From positions 806,001 through 870,000 of the forward strand of contig NZ_CP116221.1 in assembly GCF_023556315.2 (NCBI RefSeq): a DNA stretch of 64,000 bases, given 5' to 3'. Below the pieces are notes generated by a model, which did not search any database, was not told where the DNA came from, and saw nothing but the letters and a program-made list of their open reading frames with translations. The DNA is from Psychroserpens ponticola (GTDB lineage: Bacteria; Bacteroidota; Bacteroidia; Flavobacteriales; Flavobacteriaceae). Below, in pieces: positions 1 to 8,376 of this stretch. A program made the translations under genes and the position numbers. How positions within the stretch are numbered: position 1 is the stretch's first letter; every line of letters begins with the position of its first letter.

Positions 1-84
1 ATTCTTGATAAAATAAGTAAGAGTGGTTATGAAAGTCTAACCAATGAGGAAAAGACATTCCTATTTAAAGCAGGTAAAGATTAG
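1..84 (+). CDS. Rhomboid-family protease, C-terminal end (partial)
   Basis: The first 27 codons are open in frame 1 and end in TAG at 82-84. The peptide begins ILDKISKSGYESL and ends LFKAGKD. This short helical tail closely resembles the cytoplasmic C-terminus of flavobacterial rhomboid membrane proteases, which commonly sit just upstream of an endonuclease/exonuclease/phosphatase gene as here. The catalytic membrane domain lies outside the window, so the family call rests on the tail and on gene order. The next gene starts 9 bases after the stop, which suggests one transcript. Confidence 0.6.
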   Translation: MLDKISKSGYESLTNEEKTFLFKAGKD

Positions 85-92
85 GTGTTTAA

Positions 93-1115
93 ATGAAAAA
101 TCTTAAAGGTTTTGACAAGTTAATATTTGTCGTCAATTCATTGATGGCATTTGCTTTGTTATTATCTTATGTCTTACCATTTATGGCTCCAAAACAATTT
201 GCTTTTTTATCTGTTCTAAGCCTTGCTGTTCCAGCGTTGATAATTATCAATATTTTATTTGCGGTGTATTGGTTGCTCAATATTAAACGGCAAATCATGC
301 TATCTCTATTCGTGCTTGCTATTGGTTATAATCACGTGTTCTCATTGTATAAATTTTCTTCTTCTAAAAATGTAGATGATAATGAGAACCTTTCTGTTAT
401 GAATTATAATGTTCGTTTATTTAATGTGTTTGAATGGATTAAAGGCACCAATGTAAAGCTAGATGTTTCGAATTTTATTGCTGAAAAACAACCAGATATA
501 TTGTGTATTCAAGAGTATAGACCAGATGCTGAAGTGGACCTAGAAGGCTATTATAAATATGAAGAACTATCTGGAAATAAAGTGAAAAACGGACAAGCAA
601 TTTTTACTAAGTTTCCCATTATAAAATCGGGTTCTATTGAGTTCCCAAACACTTCTAATAATGCCATCTTTGCAGATGTTGTAAAAGGTTCTGATACCAT
701 TAGAATTTACAATGTGCATTTACAGTCATTAGGAATTGATCCAACTGTTGAAAAGTTAAAGAATGAGGATTCTGAAAATTTATTTAAGCGTGTGAGCAGT
801 ACGTTTAAAATGCAACAATTTCAAGCAGAGCTTTTTTTAAAGCATAAAAAGCAATGTCCTTATAAAATGATTATTTGTGGTGACTTTAATAATACAGCTT
901 ATTCTTACGTCTATAAAGAGATAAAAGGAAACCTTAAAGATGCATTTAAAGAAGCTGGAAATGGTTTCGGACGAACATTTGATTTTAAATTCTTTCCCGT
1001 TAGAATTGATTTCGTACTTGTTGACAATAGCTTTAAAGTGAATTCATTTAAAACTTATGACGTTAAATTATCCGACCATTATCCTGTAATGGCTAAGTTG
1101 AAACTGGAAAATTAA
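93..1115 (+). CDS. Membrane-anchored endonuclease/exonuclease/phosphatase family protein
   Basis: This 340-aa protein has about three hydrophobic segments in residues 1-85, followed by a metal-dependent EEP-fold domain from about residue 100. Visible hallmarks are the start of the domain (MNYNVRLFN), the metal-binding Glu in DILCIQEYRP, the central ICGDFNNT motif and the final SDHYPVMAKL motif carrying the catalytic Asp-His pair. The EEP fold includes AP endonucleases, DNase I-like enzymes and sphingomyelinases, so the substrate cannot be told. The membrane anchor puts the active domain at the envelope. The family call is secure; the specific activity is not. Confidence 0.85.
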   Translation: MKNLKGFDKLIFVVNSLMAFALLLSYVLPFMAPKQFAFLSVLSLAVPALIIINILFAVYWLLNIKRQIMLSLFVLAIGYNHVFSLYKFSSSKNVDDNENLSVMNYNVRLFNVFEWIKGTNVKLDVSNFIAEKQPDILCIQEYRPDAEVDLEGYYKYEELSGNKVKNGQAIFTKFPIIKSGSIEFPNTSNNAIFADVVKGSDTIRIYNVHLQSLGIDPTVEKLKNEDSENLFKRVSSTFKMQQFQAELFLKHKKQCPYKMIICGDFNNTAYSYVYKEIKGNLKDAFKEAGNGFGRTFDFKFFPVRIDFVLVDNSFKVNSFKTYDVKLSDHYPVMAKLKLEN

Positions 1116-1172
1116 TTATATTTAGTCAAATGGATTATTCTATAAAAAGTAAGGTTTTTGCCAACAACCATT

Positions 1173-1481
1173 TTACATCATCCAACAATCCATAGCATCA
1201 GCTAAGATGTGAATTAAAAAACCAATTCCTAAAATTCTTGTTTTTTTTAGTGTTGACAACAGAACATAAATGCCAATAGCGTAGTAGGAGTGTAGTGGAT
1301 GAAAATTAATACTACAGCGATTAGGATCAAAAACAGGTGTTGCCAAAAGATGATCTAAATCTATTAGCATTGTGCTAATCATTATTATATATGCGAATTT
1401 CCATTGTGCTTTAAAACATATAAGTGCTATGATTAAAGGCAATAAAAAATGAATTCCGTAATGAACAATCGATTGATACAT
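1173..1481 (-). CDS. DUF6122 family small membrane protein
   Basis: A 102-aa protein with about three hydrophobic helices and a conserved IDLDHLLATPVFDP stretch followed by FHPLHSY and ending LADAMDCWMM. The D-x-D-H and HPLH motifs resemble those of YdjM/DUF457-type membrane-bound putative metal-dependent hydrolases, and the size and pattern match the flavobacterial family DUF6122. The start codon shares its last base with the stop of the WbqC gene, so the two are probably translationally coupled. No function is established. Confidence 0.75.
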   Translation of the reverse strand: MYQSIVHYGIHFLLPLIIALICFKAQWKFAYIIMISTMLIDLDHLLATPVFDPNRCSINFHPLHSYYAIGIYVLLSTLKKTRILGIGFLIHILADAMDCWMM

Positions 1482-2101
1482 TACAAGTTTAGCTTTTGAG
1501 ATTCTAAATATATAATTGAGTTTGGTCCTTCATTAAATAATAAATCTAAAATACTTAAGTTGTTTAGAAAACCATGTTTATCATCAAATACTTGAGCATA
1601 CGATTTGAAGTTTTGCACTGTCTCTTTTCTACTATTAGCCAAAGGTCTAGCATCTAGAGTGTTTTTAGGTTCTTTATCAAAATGCTCCGTTGTTTCGTGT
1701 TCAAAAGGTAGCTGAAGGCACTCAAAAATAGTTTTTATACACTTAAAGTTAAAGTCCATAATAGTATTTGCTTCAGTTTTAAATAAAGGTTTTAAATCAT
1801 CGATATAGAATTCAAAAAAAGGTGAAGCACTATATGCAGATTCTAAAGACTTTAAATGTAGATCTTGCCAATTATCAATATTCGAAATGGCAACGTTCTT
1901 ATAGAGTTGACGATTTTTTTGAGTATAATGTACAGGAACATTTAGGTCTAATTTACCATTAGCTCCAAAAATAGTTGCTCGGTTTCTATATGTTTGTTTT
2001 TGGTAGTTGTCACTAATTTCGAACACAAGTTTTTCTGCATTCACCATCGCTACAAAATGAGCAATGCTCGGAAAATATGTAGGATGTATTAGGACCTTCA
2101 T
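1481..2101 (-). CDS. WbqC family protein
   Basis: A 206-aa soluble protein with the WbqC-like pattern: N-terminal MKVLIHPTYFPSIAHF, a segment with a basic patch (KQTYRNRATIFGANGKLDLNVPV), then YKNVAISNIDNWQDLHLKSL. Relatives occur in O-antigen/polysaccharide clusters and, in Flavobacteriaceae, in this housekeeping context next to lepB. A glycan or acyl-transfer role is only suggested by family membership. It ends where the DUF6122 gene starts and begins 28 bases after the stop of lepB. Confidence 0.8.
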   Translation of the reverse strand: MKVLIHPTYFPSIAHFVAMVNAEKLVFEISDNYQKQTYRNRATIFGANGKLDLNVPVHYTQKNRQLYKNVAISNIDNWQDLHLKSLESAYSASPFFEFYIDDLKPLFKTEANTIMDFNFKCIKTIFECLQLPFEHETTEHFDKEPKNTLDARPLANSRKETVQNFKSYAQVFDDKHGFLNNLSILDLLFNEGPNSIIYLESQKLNL

Positions 2102-2129
2102 TAGTCTGTTTAGAATTAAAAAAATCTAA

Positions 2130-3716
2130 TTAGCTATTCGCTTTTCTTCTTTTTCTCAATTTATTGAAGCCAAGACCACCAAACAATAATACTAAGAACG
2201 GAATAAAATATGATGTAGCTTTTCCACTTCCTCCAACAGTAGTGAACCAACGTTCCCAACGTGGATTTTTAAGTCCGTCCCAACTCATCCAAATAAAAAC
2301 TGGCTTACCAACAACATGATCAAAAGGTACAAATCCCCAAGCTCTAGCATCTACAGAGTTATGGCGATTATCACCCATCATCCAGTAATAATTTTGTTTA
2401 AAAGTGTATGAAGTTGAAGGCTTACCGTTGATAAGAATTTGGTTGCCATTAGTTTTTAAATCATTTCCTTCATATTCCGAAATTAATCGTTTGTATAAAG
2501 GAAGGACTTCAATGTTTAAATCTACTGTAACACCTTCTTTTGGAATATATAAAGGGCCAAAATTGTCGTAGTTCCAAGGGTATTGAGCGTCTCGAGGAAA
2601 TAAATTGCCATCTACGCCTTTGTCAGTTTTTCTGCGAGTTAGCTTAGCTATATTGGGATGGTTTTTAGCTTTAGAAGCAGCTTCTTCAGTTGCTTGAACA
2701 TAATAAGTCTCGCTTCTAGAATCAAAACCAATACCATCAGTAATATCATATCTTTTTAGAATGGCATACACTTGTTCGTTACTCGATATATTTCCTTTAA
2801 ATTCAATGTCATAAGAGAATTGTAATTTAGCACGATCTGGTAGTTCATTTTTCTTACCATTTATATATACATAACCATTTCTTACTTCAAGAGAATCACC
2901 AGGTATACCAACACATCGTTTTACTAAATTTGTTTTTTTATCTATAGGTTTGTAATAATTCCTGTCTGGCGTAAAGATGTTCATATTTAGCAAGGTGTCT
3001 GCAGGTTGATTAAATACGACAATATCATTCCGTTCTATATCTTCAAAACCTGGTAGTCTCAAATAGGGTATTTGAAGTTTGTTTTTCCATGAAGTTTTTC
3101 TTTTATCAAAACGGTCATCAAAAAGGTATGATTTGCTTTTTATAACCGGAATTGTATCATGAACCATTGGAGCTCCAACAGTAGTCATAGGTATTCTGGC
3201 TCCATAATGAAATTTACTAACAAAAAGAAAATCACCAACCAATAACGATTTTTCTAAAGAAGAACTAGGAATTGTAAATGGTTGAATAAAATACGTATGC
3301 ACAATTGTAGCAGCTACGATGGCAAATAAAATGGAACTTACCCAATCTCCAGAATTTGATTTAGGATGTAAATCTCTATTTTCTATATAAGTTACGTCAG
3401 CGACATAGTTGAGATAAAAATTATAAAATCCTAAAGAGATAACAGCTAGAAACGTATCCTGATATGTGTTTTTTCCAAAACTTCTAGCAGTTTCAACCCA
3501 AACTACAGGAAGCATAATGAGGTTGACAATTGGTACAAATAATAAGATGGTCCACCACCAAGCTCTATTGATGATTTTCATTAAGATTACTGAATTGTAT
3601 ACTGGAATAAAAGCTTCCCAAGCTTGTCGTCCAGCTTTTACGTATAGCTTCCATGTCCCAAGTCCGTGAATAACTTGAATTATCAAGATGAAAATTAACC
3701 ACTGTGTTATCGTCAT
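2130..3716 (-). CDS. lepB: Signal peptidase I with N-terminal DUF5684-type membrane domain
   Basis: Removes signal peptides from exported proteins at the outer face of the inner membrane. At 528 aa it is much longer than E. coli LepB (324 aa). Residues 1-105 are a separate multi-helix membrane domain of DUF5684 type. The peptidase proper follows a helix near 125-147: nucleophile Ser153 in IPSSSLEKSL (Leu replaces the usual Met after the serine), general base Lys266 in LVKRCVGIPGD, and the late YWMMGDNRHNSVDARAWGFV box. A large insertion separates the K box from that last box, as is normal in Bacteroidota. A further helix closes the C-terminus. It follows dapB after a 60-bp gap. Confidence 0.95.
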   Translation of the reverse strand: MTITQWLIFILIIQVIHGLGTWKLYVKAGRQAWEAFIPVYNSVILMKIINRAWWWTILLFVPIVNLIMLPVVWVETARSFGKNTYQDTFLAVISLGFYNFYLNYVADVTYIENRDLHPKSNSGDWVSSILFAIVAATIVHTYFIQPFTIPSSSLEKSLLVGDFLFVSKFHYGARIPMTTVGAPMVHDTIPVIKSKSYLFDDRFDKRKTSWKNKLQIPYLRLPGFEDIERNDIVVFNQPADTLLNMNIFTPDRNYYKPIDKKTNLVKRCVGIPGDSLEVRNGYVYINGKKNELPDRAKLQFSYDIEFKGNISSNEQVYAILKRYDITDGIGFDSRSETYYVQATEEAASKAKNHPNIAKLTRRKTDKGVDGNLFPRDAQYPWNYDNFGPLYIPKEGVTVDLNIEVLPLYKRLISEYEGNDLKTNGNQILINGKPSTSYTFKQNYYWMMGDNRHNSVDARAWGFVPFDHVVGKPVFIWMSWDGLKNPRWERWFTTVGGSGKATSYFIPFLVLLFGGLGFNKLRKRRKANS

Positions 3717-3776
3717 AATATGTTGTTTGTGTTGTTGGTTGAAAAATATTTTAAAACGTTACTCATAAATTACAAA

Positions 3777-4478
3777 TTAACCAATGTTTAACACGTCTTT
3801 CATTGTGTAAACTCCGGTTTTGTCATGAATCCATTCTGCTGCAATAACAGCACCAAGGGCAAAACCTTCTCTACTGTGAGCTGTGTGTTTAATTGAAATA
3901 CAATCTACATCAGATTCATAATTGATTTCATGCGTTCCAGGAACGTTTTCAATTCGTTTTGCTAAAATACCAATCTCTTTTGGTTTTGGTGGCTCTAGTG
4001 TCCAATTTTTGTAGTCTGATTGACTAATAATCTCATTCGCTAATGAAATGGCAGTTCCGCTAGGCGCATCTAGTTTTTGGATATGATGTATTTCTTCAAT
4101 ACTGACTTTGTATTGTGGTAAGCCAGTCATCAATTTTGCCAAAGTTTTATTCACCTCAAAAAAGATATTGACACCTAAACTAAAATTTGATGCATATAAA
4201 AATGTACCATTATGAGTTTTGCAAAGCGATACAATATCATCATATTTTTCTAGCCATCCTGTAGTTCCTGATATTACAGGAATTTTATTGCGAATACAGT
4301 TGCTTATGTTTTCAAAAGCTGAAGAAGGTAAACTGAAATCGATAGCAACATCAATATTATCGAATACGTAATCGCTAGTGTCTCTTGAAACCTTCAATAC
4401 AATATGGTGACCTCTTTTAATAGCAATGTTTTCAATTGCTTTGCCCATTTTTCCGTAACCCAATAACGCAATGTTCAT
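3777..4478 (-). CDS. dapB: 4-hydroxy-tetrahydrodipicolinate reductase
   Basis: Catalyses the NAD(P)H-dependent reduction step of the diaminopimelate/lysine pathway. At 233 aa it matches the short Bacteroidota form. It has an N-terminal dinucleotide-binding start (MNIALLGYGKMGKAI), the ISGTTGW segment and the substrate/catalytic motif EEIHHIQKLDAPSGTA containing the HHxxKxDAPSGTA signature. It sits 3 bases after the DUF5683 gene and before lepB, in an order shared by many flavobacteria. Cell-wall precursor synthesis fits the neighbouring segregation and secretion genes. Confidence 0.95.
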   Translation of the reverse strand: MNIALLGYGKMGKAIENIAIKRGHHIVLKVSRDTSDYVFDNIDVAIDFSLPSSAFENISNCIRNKIPVISGTTGWLEKYDDIVSLCKTHNGTFLYASNFSLGVNIFFEVNKTLAKLMTGLPQYKVSIEEIHHIQKLDAPSGTAISLANEIISQSDYKNWTLEPPKPKEIGILAKRIENVPGTHEINYESDVDCISIKHTAHSREGFALGAVIAAEWIHDKTGVYTMKDVLNIG

Positions 4479-4481
4479 GGT

Positions 4482-5081
4482 TTAGAATTTAAAGTTGAGT
4501 GTGAGTCCTAGGTCTGAAGAATTCTCCATTTCGTTATATTGGAAATGCGGTTTAATAGCTAAGTTTCGATCGACATTATATTGCAATAAATGTGCATCAA
4601 CGTTAGCGTCTATAATATTTAAAGCATATATGCCAATGGTTATTAATAGAGAAAGTTCTTTTCTTCGCTTAAGGGTTTGTTGTGCGTTTATTAATCCTTC
4701 GTTGCTAACTTGAGGGAATTCTCCATCTGATGCGTCTTTGCCAGCTAAACGACGTTTGTATTCGTCTCTATAACGATTATATTCTTTGTTGTTTACGGAA
4801 TAGAAATAGACACCAGTTCCAAGGGCTGCATATATGATAGGTATTTTCCAGTATTTTTTATTACGAGCTTGCCCTAGGCCAGGTAACACTGCCGAATAGA
4901 AAGCGGCTTTTGTAGGCGCAAGAATGTCAATTGGTTTGCGTGCGATGGTATCCATAACGACCATAAGGTCATTGTCGATTCCTAAACTGTCGTTCGCTTT
5001 CTTGTTTTGGGCAAATGTGTTGAAGCCAAAAAAGAAAAGAAAACCAATGAGATAAATATGCTTATTTGGCACTTTTGACAA
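4482..5081 (-). CDS. DUF5683 domain protein (exported)
   Basis: A 199-aa protein with a signal peptide (residues 1-24, ending NTFAQ). After about 50 residues comes KAAFYSAVLPGLGQARNKKYWKIPIIYAALG, the hallmark of DUF5683, and then membrane-embedding segments. The C-terminal LGLTLNFKF has the alternating, aromatic-ending pattern seen in outer-membrane proteins. Its first 20 bases overlap the 3' end of parB, so translation is probably coupled. The position between parB and dapB is conserved in Flavobacteriaceae, but no function is known. Confidence 0.8.
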   Translation of the reverse strand: MSKVPNKHIYLIGFLFFFGFNTFAQNKKANDSLGIDNDLMVVMDTIARKPIDILAPTKAAFYSAVLPGLGQARNKKYWKIPIIYAALGTGVYFYSVNNKEYNRYRDEYKRRLAGKDASDGEFPQVSNEGLINAQQTLKRRKELSLLITIGIYALNIIDANVDAHLLQYNVDRNLAIKPHFQYNEMENSSDLGLTLNFKF

Positions 5082-5961
5082 GTTTTTTTATGCGGTTAAA
5101 ATCTTCTTCAGAATGAAACGGAATTGTAATTTGACCTTTACCATTCTTTGATACCTTAACGTTAATTTTGTGTCCAAAGTATTCTGAAAATTCTTTGACT
5201 CCTTTTTTGATATACTTCGGAAGCTCTTCTTTTTTAGCTGACTTTATAATATTTGTGTTATGAAAGTTTTTAACCAATTGCTCTGTGTCTCTAACAGAAA
5301 GCTTATCGGTTATTATCTTTTCATAAATATCAAGTTGTATGTTTTGATCTTCAATATTGATGATAGCTCTACCATGGCCCATTGAAATAAAACCATCACG
5401 CATTCCAGTTTGAATAATCGGATCTAGTTTTAGTAACCGTAAATAGTTAGCAATAGTTGAGCGTTTTTTACCAACACGTTCGCTCATTTGCTCTTGAGTT
5501 AATTTAATTTCATCAATTAAGCGTTGGTAGGAGAGTGCAATTTCAATAGGATCAAGATCTTGTCTTTGGATATTTTCTACCAAAGCCATTTCTAGTGATT
5601 CCTGATCGTTTGCAATTCTAATGTAAGCAGGAATAGTTTTTAATCCGATGAGTTTTGAAGCTCTAAAACGACGCTCACCAGACACCAATTGAAATTTATT
5701 AAACTCTAGTTTTCTAACAGTTATAGGTTGAATAACTCCTAATTCTCTAATAGAAGATGCTAATTCGCGTAAAGTTTCTTCGTTGAAATTAGTACGAGGC
5801 TGAAACGGGTTAATGTCGATGGCTTCAATATCAAGCTCAACAATATTTCCAATGATGGTGTCGGCATTTTTATCTTTAACAGAATTAATATCGTTCGAAG
5901 GATCTTTCAAAAGTGCTGAAAGTCCTCGACCTAATGCTTGTTTTTTTGTTGCCTTCGCCAT
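5062..5961 (-). CDS. parB: Chromosome-partitioning protein ParB
   Basis: Centromere-binding CTPase of the ParABS chromosome segregation system. The 299-aa protein contains the N-terminal ALGRGLSALL ParA-interacting motif, the CTP/clamp motif GERRFRASKLIGL followed by ENIQRQDLDPIE, an HTH region around TQEQMSERVGKKRSTIANYLRLL, and a C-terminal dimerisation tail. It abuts parA (sharing one base at 5961) and overlaps DUF5683. I saw no parS-like palindrome by eye within the window. Confidence 0.95.
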   Translation of the reverse strand: MAKATKKQALGRGLSALLKDPSNDINSVKDKNADTIIGNIVELDIEAIDINPFQPRTNFNEETLRELASSIRELGVIQPITVRKLEFNKFQLVSGERRFRASKLIGLKTIPAYIRIANDQESLEMALVENIQRQDLDPIEIALSYQRLIDEIKLTQEQMSERVGKKRSTIANYLRLLKLDPIIQTGMRDGFISMGHGRAIINIEDQNIQLDIYEKIITDKLSVRDTEQLVKNFHNTNIIKSAKKEELPKYIKKGVKEFSEYFGHKINVKVSKNGKGQITIPFHSEEDFNRIKKLVKSAK

Positions 5962-6725
5962 TATGCGTTCTTATTAATAATTTCTTTTGCTAAACTTAAA
6001 TAATTTGAAGCACCTTTACTACTGACATCATATTTAATAATACTTTCGCCATAACTTGGTGCTTCTCCTAAACGCACATTACGCTGTATAATGGTTTTGA
6101 AAACCATGTCAGTAAAGTGTTTTTGGACTTCTTCAACCACTTGATTAGATAAACGTAAACGTTGGTCAAACATCGTGAGCAACATGCCTTCAATATCTAA
6201 GTCTACATTATGAATCTTTTGAACACTTTTAACGGTGTTTAATAATTTACCTAGACCTTCAAGCGCAAAATACTCACATTGAATAGGAATAATTACAGAA
6301 TCTGAAGCTGTTAATGCGTTCAACGTTAATAGTCCTAAAGAAGGTGCGCAATCAATCAAGATATAGTCGTAAGAAGATTTTAAGTGCGTTATAGCCTTTT
6401 TAAGCATGTATTCACGCTCGTCTTTATCGACTAATTCAATTTCAATAGCGACTAAGTCTATATGTGCAGGAATAATATCTACATTAGGTGAATTGGTTGT
6501 TACAATACAATCTTCAGCTGAAGCTGTGTGTTCTAGTAATTGGTAAGAACCAGTTTCAACACTTTCAACATCTATTCCAAGGCCAGAAGTTGCATTAGCT
6601 TGAGGATCTGCATCAATAAGCAACACTTTTTTTTCTAATACACCTAGAGAAGCTGCAAGGTTTACGGAAGTTGTTGTTTTACCAACACCACCTTTTTGAT
6701 TGGCTATTGCAATGATTTTACCCAT
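5961..6725 (-). CDS. parA: Chromosome-partitioning ATPase ParA (Soj)
   Basis: Nucleoid-binding ATPase that works with ParB. The 254-aa protein begins MGKIIAIANQKGGVGKTTTS, a deviant Walker A with both lysines (Lys11 and Lys16), followed by LLIDADPQANATSGLG and YILIDCAPSLGLLTLNAL. The length and lack of an N-terminal HTH are typical of chromosomal Soj. It is the first gene of the minus-strand run parA-parB-DUF5683-dapB-lepB-WbqC-DUF6122, so a promoter should lie within 6726-6800. Confidence 0.96.
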   Translation of the reverse strand: MGKIIAIANQKGGVGKTTTSVNLAASLGVLEKKVLLIDADPQANATSGLGIDVESVETGSYQLLEHTASAEDCIVTTNSPNVDIIPAHIDLVAIEIELVDKDEREYMLKKAITHLKSSYDYILIDCAPSLGLLTLNALTASDSVIIPIQCEYFALEGLGKLLNTVKSVQKIHNVDLDIEGMLLTMFDQRLRLSNQVVEEVQKHFTDMVFKTIIQRNVRLGEAPSYGESIIKYDVSSKGASNYLSLAKEIINKNA

Positions 6726-6808
6726 TAATTGATTTGGTATTTATGAAGTGTAAAAATACGATTATTTACGACTTTTGGAAGTGGAAGTTGTTAACAGGTA
6801 TTTAAATA

Positions 6809-6843
6809 AAAAAACCACTTTAATTTAAATTAAAGCGGTTTTT
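6809..6843 (-). terminator. Hairpin terminator downstream of the barrel pseudogene
   Basis: A near-perfect palindrome (CCACTTTAATT / AATTAAAGCGG) flanked by A-runs and T-runs gives a Rho-independent terminator readable in both directions. It lies 18 bases past the stop of the decayed barrel gene and upstream of parA, insulating the two. Confidence 0.7.
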
Positions 6844-6860
6844 AAAAGCTGTTTTATCGT

Positions 6861-7970
6861 TTATTTTTTAAGGTTGAAGATGTAACCTATTTTGACTTGG
6901 AAATTACCACCATAGTCTTCTGCGCTTCCTGAAGTCTGGTAACTGTAATTAGAAAAAACCAATTCAAGCAAGAATTTGTTTTTATTAATATTTATAAAAG
7001 TTCCAACTTTAAAAAGTAAAGAAAATGATTGGTCAATATCTCTTTAGTAGATTTCTTCTGAGAAGATATCTTTGACTTCAATATCGTGTTTTAATGTAAA
7101 TCCATAAGATGTACCTAAACCTATATATGGACTTAAAAGGCCTTGTTTATTGTGGAAAGGTTGGTATGTAGCCACAAGGTATGGTTCAACTACATTTGCA
7201 TCATGTAACACAGATCTAGGTCCGAAAAAATTAGGTTCTTCATAATTATAATCTACTTTTTTCTGATTATACTCAACACCAAATAGAAAGGATAGATTGT
7301 ATTTAGTTATGTTTGGAGAAAAACTAATAAATGCACCGAAACTCGGTCCGAAATCAGCACCACTAGTTTTGTATCCATTATTACGTGTGTCTTCAAAAGT
7401 TGCATAATTCCCACCAAGCGTAATACCAACTTCTAGTAGATTTACAACAGATTTATCAGTAGAATAATCTTTAACTTCAGCATTATTACATTTATTCAGT
7501 TTAATTACAAAGTCTGATAGGCTCTTACGATTGTACTTTACGGAGTTTGCTTCTGTTTGTAATTCTTGACAGTTTTTGGCGTAATAACTTAAGATGCCAA
7601 CATAGCTATTTATTGTGCTTTCAAAGACGCCTTGATCTGTAGATTTTTGAATTTTTTTAATTTCTAATTTTTTCAATCCGTTAGTTTGGTCATTTATAAA
7701 ATAGATGTCATCAGAAATAAATAAAGAAGTACTTGCATTAATGATGTATTCGAAAAACGAAGCTTTATTATCAACACTAAGGCTTACGAACTCTTTAAAA
7801 GGTTCTTCTAAAGTGAAGTTTTTAACAGTTTCAGCAGAAAACATTATTTCTTTTGAATCTGTATTTTCTTTATATATGATATTTGTGCTTGATATTATTT
7901 TTATTAGTCCATTTACAGTGGTCTGCTGATTATTAGTGTAGCTGCCTTTTTGAAATATATTTTGTGAAAT
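6861..7970 (-). pseudogene. Decayed outer-membrane beta-barrel protein
   Basis: The open part runs from an internal ATG at 7844 to TAA at 7044-7046 (266 aa). In the same frame, coding sequence continues past that TAA for 60 codons to a second TAA at 6861-6863, ending KIGYIFNLKK, a typical barrel C-terminus. Upstream of the ATG the same frame is also coding-like for 42 codons (ISQNIFQKGSYTNNQ at its beginning) back to a TGA at 7971-7973. That leaves only about 25 bases before the next gene's stop, with no room for a signal peptide. The gene therefore seems to have lost its export signal and gained a nonsense codon. The rest resembles flavobacterial proteins with a short N-terminal domain and a porin-like barrel. 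A sequencing error could explain the TAA but not the missing 5' end. Confidence 0.7.
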
Positions 7971-7997
7971 TCAAAAAATGTGCAGCTTAATAAATAT

Positions 7998-8354
7998 TTA
8001 TTTCTTAACAAGCCTTGTATTTGAAACGGAGTCGTGCATTCCGTTTTCACTACCAAACAAATAAGAAAGTGCATCAAAAGGTATGACTCTGGCTAGTGAT
8101 CTAATTATAATCTTAAAGAAATGAGGTTTGTGTCCATTTTTTGTTACAACTTTGGTTTTTGTAATCATTTTACCTAAAGTTTGAGATGTAGTAATTTCTA
8201 GTATTGAGTAATAAGAAAACATGATTGTGTGTAGAGCAAGATAATTTGTATGATAACTATTTTCTATTATAGAAAAGACAAAAAAGAGAATATAAATTAC
8301 AAACAAATCGATTATATAATTGGTTAATCGAGTTGATTTGTCAATAGTGCTCAT
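7998..8354 (-). CDS. RDD family membrane protein
   Basis: A small protein of about 118 aa starting MSTIDKSTRLTNYIIDLFVIY. RDD proteins have a conserved Arg near helix 1 and Asp-Asp pairs; here the Arg and the first Asp are visible, then about three helices and the GKMITKTKVVTKNG segment typical of the family. A longer reading frame starts with TTG at 8384, inside the 3' end of scpA; the ATG at 8354 fits the family N-terminus better. Function is unknown; some RDD proteins are linked to ion transport. Confidence 0.8.
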   Translation of the reverse strand: MSTIDKSTRLTNYIIDLFVIYILFFVFSIIENSYHTNYLALHTIMFSYYSILEITTSQTLGKMITKTKVVTKNGHKPHFFKIIIRSLARVIPFDALSYLFGSENGMHDSVSNTRLVKK

Positions 8355-8376
8355 TATCGTTTTTGTTTTCGAATAT

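Noticed and set aside
5961-6800. Search for a parS centromere or dnaA-linked origin near parAB.
   Set aside because: No 16-bp parS-like palindrome or DnaA-box cluster was seen by eye here; a computed motif search would be needed to exclude one.
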